Source: Paenibacillus sp. PL91 (GTDB lineage Bacteria > Bacillota > Bacilli > Paenibacillales > Paenibacillaceae). From it: DNA of 64,000 bases. Position 1 is the stretch's first letter, and every line of letters starts with the position of its first letter. Below the pieces are notes generated by a model that saw only the letters and a program-made list of their open reading frames with translations, searched no databases and had not been told where the DNA came from. The position numbers and the translations under genes were made by a program. The stretch lies in contig NZ_JABBYG020000004.1 of NCBI RefSeq assembly GCF_012935325.2, positions 124,001 through 188,000 of the forward strand. Reading direction: 5' to 3'. Shown piece after piece: positions 7,592 to 15,973 of the stretch.

Positions 7592-9367
7592 ATGAAACGA
7601 GCGAGTATCCGCTATAGATTAATGGTTCTAATGATATGCCTTGCAACTCTGCCCGTGTTGACTGTTACCTGGATTGCGACAATCAATACGCGAAGTACGG
7701 TGGAAAAAGAGATTATTGAAGCGAATCGTTCTCGTATGATGTCTGCGGATCAATACTTGGATGAATTAATCCGCCAAGTAAGCGTTTTATTTTATTCATT
7801 ACAAGTGAATCAACAATTAAGAGATGGCCTTAATACGATAGACTCGCAGAATGGGGGTCTGCAATTTAGGACGCAACGATATATTCAGGAGACGCTGACC
7901 GCAGCGTTCTATGCTAATTCAAAAAAAATAGATGAACTGTCGCTGTATACGCATCAAAGCCAAAAGATGTACTCGGTTAATTATGTGAACAGCGGACTCA
8001 TATACTCCCTTGATATTGAAAAAAGCGATTGGAGCCGCATGCTGCAAAAGCCGGTCAATATGTATTTCAAACAATCAGGTAACGGTATTTATGCTTACCA
8101 TAGCATTAATCGATTTAATGACCAACAGTTTCTTGGCGGTCTGTCCGTCCGTATCAATAAGGATGTATGGGAGAAAGTCAGTGAGATATTAAAATCCGAG
8201 TCAGAAAGCTCGGTCTTCTTAGTAAACGATGAAGGAGAACTATTATCTGGATCACCTGATCAAAGTGCTAGTGAGATCATCGATCAAGCAGAGCTTGAGA
8301 ATCTGAAAGGTTCCGAAATGATACTCCGAAAAACCGATCATTACTATCTTTTCACGAAAAGGGTCGACGATGGCGAGCTTAAATTAATTAAAGCATTACC
8401 AATCAAGACAATTACGAATAGTGCTCGGAATACCGTTCGGGCCGGGATTTTGACTGGTCTTCTATTTGCCGCTGTTTCTATCCTTTTATCCATCGCCGTA
8501 TCGCTTCGAATTAGCAGACCGATCGTCAGCCTTGCAAGAACCATGCGAATGGCCCCGATACATCAGTTTGAGCTGACATCTGTACAAAGCAATGATGAAA
8601 TTGGACTGCTGGAACGCGGCTATAATTCCATGATAAAGCGGATGAAGGAACTCATTGAAAACGAGTATCAGAAAGAAATTGAAGTGAAGAATGCGCAACT
8701 AATGGCATTACAGGCACAAATTAATCCTCATTTTTTAAATAACACACTGAACTTAATAGGGGGAATGGCTCTTACTAAAGGAGCTCCTGAAATTTATAAA
8801 ATCACTAAAGGCATTGGTGACTTACTTCGCTATTCAATTAGTTCCGGCTCTGACTCAGCAACTCTCTATGAAGAGTTGAAGCATATTCGGAACTACCTTT
8901 TTATTCAAGAACAACGTTTTTTAGGTCGGTGCAGCATTATTATTGCTAACGATGGATCGGGAGAAAACCTCAGACTTCCAAGATTTACGCTTCAACCTCT
9001 CGTAGAGAACGCATTTGAACATGGCCTTCAGCCGAAAGAAGGAGCTTGGCATGTCGAAATTCGAATCAAAACGATAGGCAAGCATCTTGTTATTATGATC
9101 AAAGATGATGGTGTGGGGATCGAACAAGAACGGCTGCGGCTGCTTCGGATGGAGTTAAAAGAAGGGGTTGCTTTGAGAACGGATGCGACCGATCTGTACA
9201 AGGAGATACCGCGAATGCAAAAAGGAATAGGGATTCAAAATGTGGATTCGAGATTGAAACTGCATTTTGGGCTAAAAGCAGCCGTACGTGTATTGAGCAG
9301 ACCTAAGAAAGGAACGGTTATATTACTGAAGTTACCTTTGCAGGAAGGGAGGCATACCGTTGAATAA
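7592..9367 (+). CDS. Sensor histidine kinase, YesM type
   Basis: A membrane sensor of 591 residues. One transmembrane helix near residues 10-30, an extracytoplasmic sensing region to about 275, a second helix (about 280-305), a HAMP segment, and a His-kinase domain with the phosphoacceptor motif INPHFLNNTLN (about residue 380). The C-terminal ATPase domain carries N-box LVENAFEHG and GIGIQNV/DDGVGI glycine motifs. It overlaps the response regulator by 8 nt and lies upstream of a sugar importer and a GH5 enzyme. Such kinases sense oligosaccharides outside the cell, often with the cognate binding protein; the sugar here is not known. It is one of three such kinases in the first 27 kb. Confidence 0.9.
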   Translation: MKRASIRYRLMVLMICLATLPVLTVTWIATINTRSTVEKEIIEANRSRMMSADQYLDELIRQVSVLFYSLQVNQQLRDGLNTIDSQNGGLQFRTQRYIQETLTAAFYANSKKIDELSLYTHQSQKMYSVNYVNSGLIYSLDIEKSDWSRMLQKPVNMYFKQSGNGIYAYHSINRFNDQQFLGGLSVRINKDVWEKVSEILKSESESSVFLVNDEGELLSGSPDQSASEIIDQAELENLKGSEMILRKTDHYYLFTKRVDDGELKLIKALPIKTITNSARNTVRAGILTGLLFAAVSILLSIAVSLRISRPIVSLARTMRMAPIHQFELTSVQSNDEIGLLERGYNSMIKRMKELIENEYQKEIEVKNAQLMALQAQINPHFLNNTLNLIGGMALTKGAPEIYKITKGIGDLLRYSISSGSDSATLYEELKHIRNYLFIQEQRFLGRCSIIIANDGSGENLRLPRFTLQPLVENAFEHGLQPKEGAWHVEIRIKTIGKHLVIMIKDDGVGIEQERLRLLRMELKEGVALRTDATDLYKEIPRMQKGIGIQNVDSRLKLHFGLKAAVRVLSRPKKGTVILLKLPLQEGRHTVE

Positions 9368-10445
9368 AGTGTTGATCGTAGACGATGAGCCATGGGCAAG
9401 GGAAGTCATAAAGGCGCTGGTTGATTGGGATAGGCTAGGGCTAGCAATAGCAGGGGAAGCGGAGGATGGCAGCCAAGCGCTTCATTTCATTAAGGAGCAT
9501 AAGCCTCAGATCGTAATTACAGATATGAGAATGCCAGGCTTAGACGGCGTGGAGTTCCTTAAAGCGTTGAACGAGCAATTCCCTTCTATAAAAATTATCG
9601 TCATGAGTGGATATGATGATTTCGTTTATTTAAAGCAAGCCATTCGTTCCCGGGCTGTAGAGTATTTGCTAAAGCCTGTCGATGAAACTGAACTGAACGA
9701 AGCATTACATAAATGTATTTTTGAATTGGAGAACGAGAAGCAGACGGTACACACGGCATCGAGATCTCCGATCGTTTTTCCAAACGCCCAATCGATGGAT
9801 CGATATGGGGGATTGCGAAAACGAGTTTTTGGCACGTTGTTTGAACTTAGCAAACCGGCGCTTTTGCAGGCACTTGATAAGTTGGAAGCGCTTTTAGAGG
9901 ATACGTTTTCGAATGGGATAGACTCGGCTTTGTTGGCAAAAATCGGAGACGATTTTTTACGTATGCTGGCAGAGTTTGTATCCGAAAACGGTACTGATTT
10001 TGAAGCAGCGGATTTGGAGTTAGAGAACTCCAAGCGTTATGAAAATGTAAGCGATCTGATGAGAACGGTCGCGAATGCTTACGGAGCGGTAATCGACAAG
10101 ATGGAGTCGATAAGAAAATCGAAAAATCGGCTAGTTATATTAGAAGTCCAGCATTATATCGACCAGCATTATATGGATCCCATTTCGCTTGAAACGGTGG
10201 CGTACCAATTTTATGTGACGAAAGAGCATTTAAGCCGAGCATTCAAATCAACGATAGGAGAGAATTTGACCGAATATATGACTCGCAAACGTATGGAAAA
10301 GGCGAAGCAGTTGCTTATGCAATCTGATGTATCGATTAAACAGGCAGCCCAGATGACCGGTTATTCGGAACTTGCCTATTTTCATCGGGTATTTAAAAAG
10401 CACTTTGGGGTAACACCAGGAGAAATTCGAAGTGGCAATCGATAA
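9360..10445 (+). CDS. AraC-type response regulator, YesN type
   Basis: 361 residues: N-terminal receiver domain (MNKVLIVDDEPWARE, phospho-acceptor Asp in IVITDMRMPG, conserved SGYDDF and KPVDETEL) and a C-terminal double helix-turn-helix of the AraC family (LETVAYQFYVTKEHLSRAFK, then QAAQMTGYSELAYFHRVFKK). It begins with TTG at 9360, supported by GGGAGG seven nt upstream, and overlaps the kinase gene. It is expected to be phosphorylated by that kinase and to activate the downstream transporter operon; the repeated composite motif at 7459 and 10455 is a candidate binding site. The linker between the domains is shorter than in many YesN proteins. Confidence 0.9.
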   Translation: MNKVLIVDDEPWAREVIKALVDWDRLGLAIAGEAEDGSQALHFIKEHKPQIVITDMRMPGLDGVEFLKALNEQFPSIKIIVMSGYDDFVYLKQAIRSRAVEYLLKPVDETELNEALHKCIFELENEKQTVHTASRSPIVFPNAQSMDRYGGLRKRVFGTLFELSKPALLQALDKLEALLEDTFSNGIDSALLAKIGDDFLRMLAEFVSENGTDFEAADLELENSKRYENVSDLMRTVANAYGAVIDKMESIRKSKNRLVILEVQHYIDQHYMDPISLETVAYQFYVTKEHLSRAFKSTIGENLTEYMTRKRMEKAKQLLMQSDVSIKQAAQMTGYSELAYFHRVFKKHFGVTPGEIRSGNR

Positions 10446-10458
10446 GTAAGCGTTATCA
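10445..10458 (+). promoter_or_regulatory. Cre-like site upstream of the importer operon
   Basis: AGTAAGCGTTATCA matches the CcpA consensus TGWAANCGNTNWCA at all but the first position. It overlaps the end of the regulator gene and the beginning of composite motif copy 2, which suggests combined glucose repression and induction of the transporter. Confidence 0.5.
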
Positions 10459-10483
10459 ATATTGTGCAATAGATGTTGCTAAT
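10455..10483 (+). promoter_or_regulatory. Composite motif, copy 2 (putative YesN-type regulator site)
   Basis: ATCAATATTGTGCAATA, 6 nt, GCTAAT, identical in these elements and spacing to 7459-7487. It lies about 70 nt before the start of the sugar-binding protein gene. Confidence 0.5.
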
Positions 10484-10554
10484 TGGCTCTAATGATCCTC
10501 CTTCAAACTTACCCTATACTAAGGATGTACTAATCATTTAAGGGGGATAAATCA

Positions 10555-11877
10555 ATGAAGAAAGCGTTTTATCTGGGTCTAGTAAGTGTAATGTTGATGT
10601 TGTCAATTACGGCATGCGGCACTAACAACACGCAAAACAGTGGAGAAGCTGCCCAGGCTACCAATGCAGGAGCATCCGGCGTAAACACGGAAGAACCAAA
10701 AGGAGAGGCACAGAAAGTCGAACTGAAAGTGCAAATAGGATCACCGCGTTTCAAGGATCAATTTGAAAAATATTTTGAACAGTTTAAAGCCAAAGAACTA
10801 GCAGAGAAAAATATCAATGTTACGATCGATCTCGAAATGCCGAATCCAGATCAGGCTAAACAAGTTCTTCAAGCGCGCCTGGCTTCTAATGATGCACCCG
10901 ACATCTTTGATGTACATGCCAACGATCTCCCAACGTATGAAAAAGCTGGTTATCTGGAAGATCTTACGAGTCAACCGGCAATTGCAACCTTATATGATAG
11001 CGTGAAAAATACCGTAACGCTTGACGGCAAGGTTGTGGCCCTTCCACTTGAGAGCTTGGCATGGGGGTACTTGTACAACAAAAAGATCTTTAGTGATGTG
11101 GGAATCACGCCTCCACAAACGCTTGATGAAATGAAAGCAGCTGTAGATAAATTGAATGCGGCTAAAATAAAGCCATTCTTGCTTGCTTTCCAAGAGTCAT
11201 GGGTGCCTCAGCTGATGACAGCTCTTTCCCTTGGTGGAATCATTTCCTCTGAGAATCCGGACTGGATCGAAAAAATGAATAAAGGCGAAGCTTCTTATGC
11301 AGATGTTCAAGGGATATTCAATATTATCGACCTCATTAATGCAAACGGAACAGATAAACCTTTTGAAGTAGGCAATGAAGCGGGTTCCACTGAATTTGCG
11401 AGCGGAAAAGCTGCGATGTGGATACAAGGACCATGGAATGCAGAAACGCTCCTAAAAGTAAATCCTGATTTTGAGTTTGGCGTAGCTCCACTTCCGGTTA
11501 GCAACAATGCCGCTGGAACGATGATCAATTTGTCGACCTCCACAACGCTTGCTGTATCGAAAACCAGCGAGAATAAAGAAGTGGCGCTTGATCTCTTGAA
11601 TTATATCTTGGATGAGAAAGATTCGTCGGCATTGTTCCAAGAACTGAAGTTCAATCCCGTGTCGAGCGTTCACAAATATGAGGTATTCCCTTGGGTGAAT
11701 GAAGCTTCCGAATATGTGGCACAAGGTAAAGCATATCAAGATCTCAAACTGCCTAATGGTGTTACAGACGAACAAGCCAAATTGCTGCAAAGCTATTACG
11801 TTAAAGAGGTTACCAAGGAGCAATTCATCAGCACGATGGATAAGGCATGGGCAAATGCAGTAAAAGCAGCGCAATAG
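10555..11877 (+). CDS. Sugar ABC transporter substrate-binding lipoprotein
   Basis: 440 residues with a lipoprotein signal (KKAFYLGLVSVMLMLSITAC, lipidated Cys at about residue 21), an Asn/Ala-rich tether and a family 1 solute-binding fold (ASNDAPDIFDVHANDLP; PLESLAWGYLYNKKIFSDVG; GKAAMWIQGPWNA). It is anchored outside the membrane and delivers a sugar or oligosaccharide to the two permeases encoded next. No ATPase gene is present in the cluster, as is usual for Firmicutes importers that share a common MsmK/MsmX-type ATPase. The neighbouring GH5 gene suggests a beta-glucan-derived oligosaccharide, but this is inference. Confidence 0.9.
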   Translation: MKKAFYLGLVSVMLMLSITACGTNNTQNSGEAAQATNAGASGVNTEEPKGEAQKVELKVQIGSPRFKDQFEKYFEQFKAKELAEKNINVTIDLEMPNPDQAKQVLQARLASNDAPDIFDVHANDLPTYEKAGYLEDLTSQPAIATLYDSVKNTVTLDGKVVALPLESLAWGYLYNKKIFSDVGITPPQTLDEMKAAVDKLNAAKIKPFLLAFQESWVPQLMTALSLGGIISSENPDWIEKMNKGEASYADVQGIFNIIDLINANGTDKPFEVGNEAGSTEFASGKAAMWIQGPWNAETLLKVNPDFEFGVAPLPVSNNAAGTMINLSTSTTLAVSKTSENKEVALDLLNYILDEKDSSALFQELKFNPVSSVHKYEVFPWVNEASEYVAQGKAYQDLKLPNGVTDEQAKLLQSYYVKEVTKEQFISTMDKAWANAVKAAQ

Positions 11878-11910
11878 GTATGACAAACAGGTGACCGGGA
11901 GTGACGGATT

Positions 11911-12795
11911 ATGAATTTTACAAAAAAATACAAGCAAACGGTCATCCTTCTCGCCTTCGTTTTTCCGGCATTATTATTCTATGCTGTATTTACCATCGCC
12001 CCTACAATCGGGGGCGTGTTGTACAGCTTGACGAACTGGAATGGATTGGATCCCACCTATGACTGGGTGGGATTCTCCAATTATACCGAGGCGCTGAAGG
12101 ATGCTTATTTCATGAAATCAATATGGTTTACATTGAAATATGTGATCTATATGGTTGTGCTGCAAAATGTCATTGCTTTGCTCTTGGCGGTCTTCGTGGA
12201 ATCCAGGAAAAAGAGCAAAGTATGGTTCCGAACCATATTTTTTATGCCGAACATGCTCAGCTTGATCATCGGCGGATTCATGTGGGTGTTCATCTTTACG
12301 AAAGTGTTACCTTCTTTTGTTGCGTCTACCGGTATCCACTTTCTAGATCAATCCTGGATTGGCGATCCGGCCTATTCCTTCTATTCCATCATCATCCTTT
12401 CATTATGGGGCGGGGTAGGCTATCAGATGGTTATCTATATAGCCGCTCTACAAGGTGTACCTGCGCAGTTAAAAGAAGCAGCAGCTATAGATGGAGCCAG
12501 TGCAATTCAGATCTTTCGTCATGTTACGCTCCCCATGATATATCCGGCACTAACAATCGGTATTTTCCTAGCGCTTAGCACTTCATTTAAAGTGTTTGAC
12601 GCCGTATTTGCATTAACCGGAGGAGGGCCGGGAAGGTCAACGCAGGTAATCGCGATTAACATCGTGGAAGAAGCCTTTCGTTTCAACCAGCGTTTCGGAT
12701 ATGCCAGCGCAAAAGCGATTATCCTTTTCTTGATTGTCCTCTTAGTTACACTCGTTCAATTATTAATTATGAAGAGAAGAGAGGTAGAGGCATAA
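11911..12795 (+). CDS. Sugar ABC transporter permease, MalF/UgpA type
   Basis: 294 residues with about six membrane helices. The EAA loop that contacts the ATPase is visible (LKEAAAIDGASAIQIFRHVT). Starts at ATG 11911 after GGGAGTG, 33 nt behind the binding-protein gene, and its stop codon overlaps the start of the next permease by one base, so the two are translationally coupled. It should form the heterodimeric channel with that protein. Confidence 0.9.
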   Translation: MNFTKKYKQTVILLAFVFPALLFYAVFTIAPTIGGVLYSLTNWNGLDPTYDWVGFSNYTEALKDAYFMKSIWFTLKYVIYMVVLQNVIALLLAVFVESRKKSKVWFRTIFFMPNMLSLIIGGFMWVFIFTKVLPSFVASTGIHFLDQSWIGDPAYSFYSIIILSLWGGVGYQMVIYIAALQGVPAQLKEAAAIDGASAIQIFRHVTLPMIYPALTIGIFLALSTSFKVFDAVFALTGGGPGRSTQVIAINIVEEAFRFNQRFGYASAKAIILFLIVLLVTLVQLLIMKRREVEA

Positions 12796-13649
12796 TGGCA
12801 CAGAGGCAATCGAGCAATAGATCGATCGGGCGCGGAGCCGGAAATGCTTTTATTTTTCTCGTATTAATTATTGCTTCTATTTTCACGCTTTTCCCCATTT
12901 ACATGGCGCTATTAAATTCTTTTAAGCCGGATGGGGAAATGCTGACGAATATCATGTCGCTTCCTACCCGATTAGACTTTGGAAACTATATTGATGCATA
13001 CCAAAAGATCGATTATCTGAACAGTTTTGGGAATACCATAGTCGTAACGATTATCGGGGTAGCAGGGATCATTCTTTTTGCTTCCATGGCCGGATATAAG
13101 ATGTCGAGGACACCTGGGAAGTTAAGCAGTTTTCTGTTTGGATTATTTGTCTTATCGTCATTAATCCCGTTTCATTCCATAATCATTTCACTGGTCAAAA
13201 TCGCTAAGGAACTGAAAGTGCAAGGAACGTCATACGGTCTAGGATTGATTTATATTGGTTTGGGGGTAGCTCTCGCGATATTTCTGTACCATGGATTCGT
13301 AAAATCGATTCCTAGGGATTTGGACGAAGCAGCATTGATGGATGGATGCGGTGAATTTCGGCTTTTCTTTTCTATTATCTTGCCATTGCTTCTGCCAATA
13401 ACGGCAACAGTAGCTATATTAAATGCTCTGTGGATGTGGAACGATTTTCTTTTGCCGCTGCTAATGTTAACCGATTCCGAATATTATACACTTTTAATTT
13501 CTACGAACATGCTATTCGGCGAGTATAACAACGACTGGTCGGCTATTCTATCCTCTTTGGTGCTGACGATGCTGCCGATTATTGTCTTGTATCTGCTCCT
13601 GCAAAAATATATTTTAAGCGGTATAGCAGAAGGTGCAATTAAAGGTTAA
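12795..13649 (+). CDS. Sugar ABC transporter permease, MalG/UgpE type
   Basis: 284 residues, six predicted membrane helices, EAA loop (LDEAALMDGCGEFRLFFSII) and the characteristic C-terminus of MalG-like subunits (QKYILSGIAEGAIKG). Coupled to the preceding permease by a one-base stop/start overlap and followed after 24 nt by the GH5 gene, so transporter and enzyme probably share one transcript. Confidence 0.9.
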   Translation: MAQRQSSNRSIGRGAGNAFIFLVLIIASIFTLFPIYMALLNSFKPDGEMLTNIMSLPTRLDFGNYIDAYQKIDYLNSFGNTIVVTIIGVAGIILFASMAGYKMSRTPGKLSSFLFGLFVLSSLIPFHSIIISLVKIAKELKVQGTSYGLGLIYIGLGVALAIFLYHGFVKSIPRDLDEAALMDGCGEFRLFFSIILPLLLPITATVAILNALWMWNDFLLPLLMLTDSEYYTLLISTNMLFGEYNNDWSAILSSLVLTMLPIIVLYLLLQKYILSGIAEGAIKG

Positions 13650-13673
13650 TAGGAAAGGATGAGGATTGAGACA

Positions 13674-15296
13674 ATGAGAAATTCCATAGAAGTACAAGGT
13701 TTCGTAAAAGCCTCCGGAAAAAAAATCATTAATGGCAACGGCCAAGAAATCCTGTTTCGGGGCGTCGGCTTCGGCAGTTGGATGTTGCCTGAAGGCTATA
13801 TGTGGCGGTTTCCCAATCAAGGTGACCGTCCTCGCCGAATCGAACGCATGATTAAAGAATTAGTCGGAGAAGAAAAAGCCGCACAGTTTTGGGATATGTA
13901 TTACGAAAATTATACATCGGAAAAGGATATACAAAAAATAGCGGCTGAAGGATTCAACTCCATTCGTGTACCTATTAACGCTAGATTCCTTATCGAGGAT
14001 GGAGAACCTTTGCGTCTTATCAATGGACGTATCGAGATCATTGACAGAGTTATTGACTGGTGCCGTGAACACTCGCTTTATGTCATCCTTGATTTACATG
14101 GTGCTCCCGGTGGACAAACGGGGACGAATATCGACGACTCTGAACATGATAAGCCGGAACTGTTCATGGATGATAAGAATAAGCGTTTAACGGTTGCATT
14201 ATGGAAAATGCTCGCGGAACGCTATAAAGATGAATGGATCGTCGCAGGATATGACCTGCTGAATGAGCCTTTACCGGATTGGTTCTCAGTATATAACGAT
14301 CAAGTTATGCCGCTTTATAAAGAGATCGTGAACGCCATCCGAGAAGTGGATGACAGGCATATGATTATTTTAGAAGGTGCGCACTGGGCTACCGATTGGT
14401 CCATTTTCGACGAGAAGATTGACGACAATCTCATGCTTCAATTCCATAAATATTGGAATAACCCGGATACGGAAAGTATTCAGACCTTTTTGGATAAACA
14501 GGATGAGTGGAACGTACCGATTTTCATGGGCGAAGGCGGGGAGAACAACTGCGATTGGTTTGCAGGAGTATTTCGCCTATATGAAGATCACGATATATCC
14601 TGGAACTTCTGGACATGGAAAAAGATGGACTGTACTAATTCTCCTTGTTCTGTAAATACGCCAAAGGGCTGGCAGTTGCTCATTGACTATTTGGAGGGCG
14701 GCATTAAACCGAATGCGGAAACTGCAGAGAGGATCCTGTGGGAATACCTAAACAATATGTTGTTTGAACATTGTGTTTATCGATCAGAAGTCGTTAATGC
14801 TTTATTCCGTAGGCCTCCAGTTCGTATTCCTGCAATCTTTTATGGTTACAAAGGCGAGGGTACAGGTTTCGGCATTGGGAAACCATGTGATAAGAAGATT
14901 GGTTTTAGAATAAATGACGGAATAGATATCCGATTTGTTAAAGAACAAAGAGAAAAACCTCATTTTCAACATATGAAGGGTGAGGAATGGCAGCCGGATG
15001 AGCTTTTATATGTACAACTTGCTCCGAATGACTGGCTTGCTTATGAATTTACTGTTCCTTTATTCAGTTCCACATTGGCGTTCACCTTAGAATTATGTGT
15101 TCAAACAGGAGAATTTGGGATAATCGAAGTTACTGTGGATGACGTCCTTATCGGTGTAGCCGATACGTGTGGAGATTCTTGGAACTTAATTAAACTTCAC
15201 AAACATTTCAGTGCTAATGATGGTCTACATCGGTTAGTATTGAAGGCAAAAGGACAGCCTGTTGCAATTCAATGGCTTCGAATAGTACCCGTTTAA
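13674..15296 (+). CDS. Glycoside hydrolase family 5 enzyme with C-terminal accessory domain
   Basis: About 540 residues without a signal peptide, so it should act in the cytoplasm on imported oligosaccharides. The N-terminal TIM barrel (about 20-350) begins with ILFRGVGFGSWMLPEG, which resembles exo-beta-1,3-glucanase-like GH5 members. The proton donor glutamate is in DLLNEPLPDW and the nucleophile in IFMGEGGENN. The last 170 residues (RRPPVRIPAIFYG onward) look like a beta-sandwich of carbohydrate-binding type. ATG 13674 is preferred because GAGG lies 9 nt upstream; an in-frame ATG at 13659 abuts AGGAAAGG too closely. It ends the importer operon; a sigK fragment follows at once. Confidence 0.85.
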   Translation: MRNSIEVQGFVKASGKKIINGNGQEILFRGVGFGSWMLPEGYMWRFPNQGDRPRRIERMIKELVGEEKAAQFWDMYYENYTSEKDIQKIAAEGFNSIRVPINARFLIEDGEPLRLINGRIEIIDRVIDWCREHSLYVILDLHGAPGGQTGTNIDDSEHDKPELFMDDKNKRLTVALWKMLAERYKDEWIVAGYDLLNEPLPDWFSVYNDQVMPLYKEIVNAIREVDDRHMIILEGAHWATDWSIFDEKIDDNLMLQFHKYWNNPDTESIQTFLDKQDEWNVPIFMGEGGENNCDWFAGVFRLYEDHDISWNFWTWKKMDCTNSPCSVNTPKGWQLLIDYLEGGIKPNAETAERILWEYLNNMLFEHCVYRSEVVNALFRRPPVRIPAIFYGYKGEGTGFGIGKPCDKKIGFRINDGIDIRFVKEQREKPHFQHMKGEEWQPDELLYVQLAPNDWLAYEFTVPLFSSTLAFTLELCVQTGEFGIIEVTVDDVLIGVADTCGDSWNLIKLHKHFSANDGLHRLVLKAKGQPVAIQWLRIVPV

Positions 15297-15319
15297 AAAG
15301 TAAACTAAGAAGAGGAGGC

Positions 15320-15472
15320 ACTCTTATAGATATCCTCGGTACCGAGGCCGATGATATTATCGATAAGGTGCAGGTGAAGATTGAGAATAGTAAAATCCAC
15401 AAGAACCTCGACGTACTCGATGACCGGGAGAAGGAAGTTGTGATCGGCCGCTTTGGGCTGGAGCATGGCGGG
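15320..15472 (+). pseudogene. sigK: sigK internal fragment (copy B), truncated at both ends
   Basis: 51 codons of SigK region 4 and the segment before it, in frame: [50 protein letters not shown]. The 5' half of sigK is missing (the GH5 stop is 23 bases upstream), and after HGG the sequence changes to unrelated LSNA and a stop. The next residues expected in SigK, except for about 13 bases, are found 8.4 kb away at 23859 in the same orientation. Confidence 0.8.
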
Positions 15473-15500
15473 TTAAGTAACGCTTGAACAGCACAAAAAG

Positions 15501-15547
15501 AACCCCTTCAATCGGCGAGCCTACGCCAATTGAAGGGGTTCCTTTTG
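15501..15547. terminator. Strong bidirectional terminator
   Basis: AACCCCTTCAAT and ATTGAAGGGGTT form a long perfect stem with additional GGCG/CGCC pairing. It is followed by CCTTTTG on the plus strand and TTCTTTTTG on the minus strand, so it can serve the GH5 operon and the minus-strand remnant. Confidence 0.85.
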
Positions 15548-15557
15548 TACTTACGAT

Positions 15558-15935
15558 CTATTGCTGATATAGATTAATTTCTGCAATGGACCACCATTGA
15601 CCGGCAGTACCCCTTTGGTTGATATTGAAGTATCTTGCATGAACGGTTGCGAACTTGACCCGCTGAACCGGTCCTGTACCGTCACTACTGGCTATAGGTG
15701 TCCAATTCACGCCATCGATCGAGACGCTGTATGATTCAGAGGATCCGAATACGGAGCATTTCTCGCCGCCTGCAACCACTCATCGATTGCGACGCTAGGA
15801 TTATGACTGATCTTTGCTCCGGCAGCCGGAGCGGATTCGATACCAAGTACGTTGGCTTCAGCGACGGACCACCAGTTTGCAGGCGAGCCGGTCTGAGTCA
15901 CTTTGCAAGAGGTCAGTGGTTGCTATTGTATTGAG
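15558..15935 (-). pseudogene. Remnant of F5/8 type C (discoidin) domains
   Basis: On the minus strand the sequence first gives the end of one discoidin domain (VTQTGSPANWWSVAEANVLG), a short linker, then after a frameshift and deletion the last two thirds of a second (SYSVSIDGVNWTPIASS, RVKFATVHARYFNINQRG, QWWSIAEINLYQQ, stop). Both carry the terminal aromatic-rich motif of F5/8 C modules. Such tandem modules normally sit at the C-terminus of large secreted glycosidases; no catalytic part remains here. It lies just downstream of a binding-protein gene and is not part of it. Confidence 0.6.
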
Positions 15936-15973
15936 ACAATGATAGGTTGTGGGACCTGGATCGGCTATAGCAC

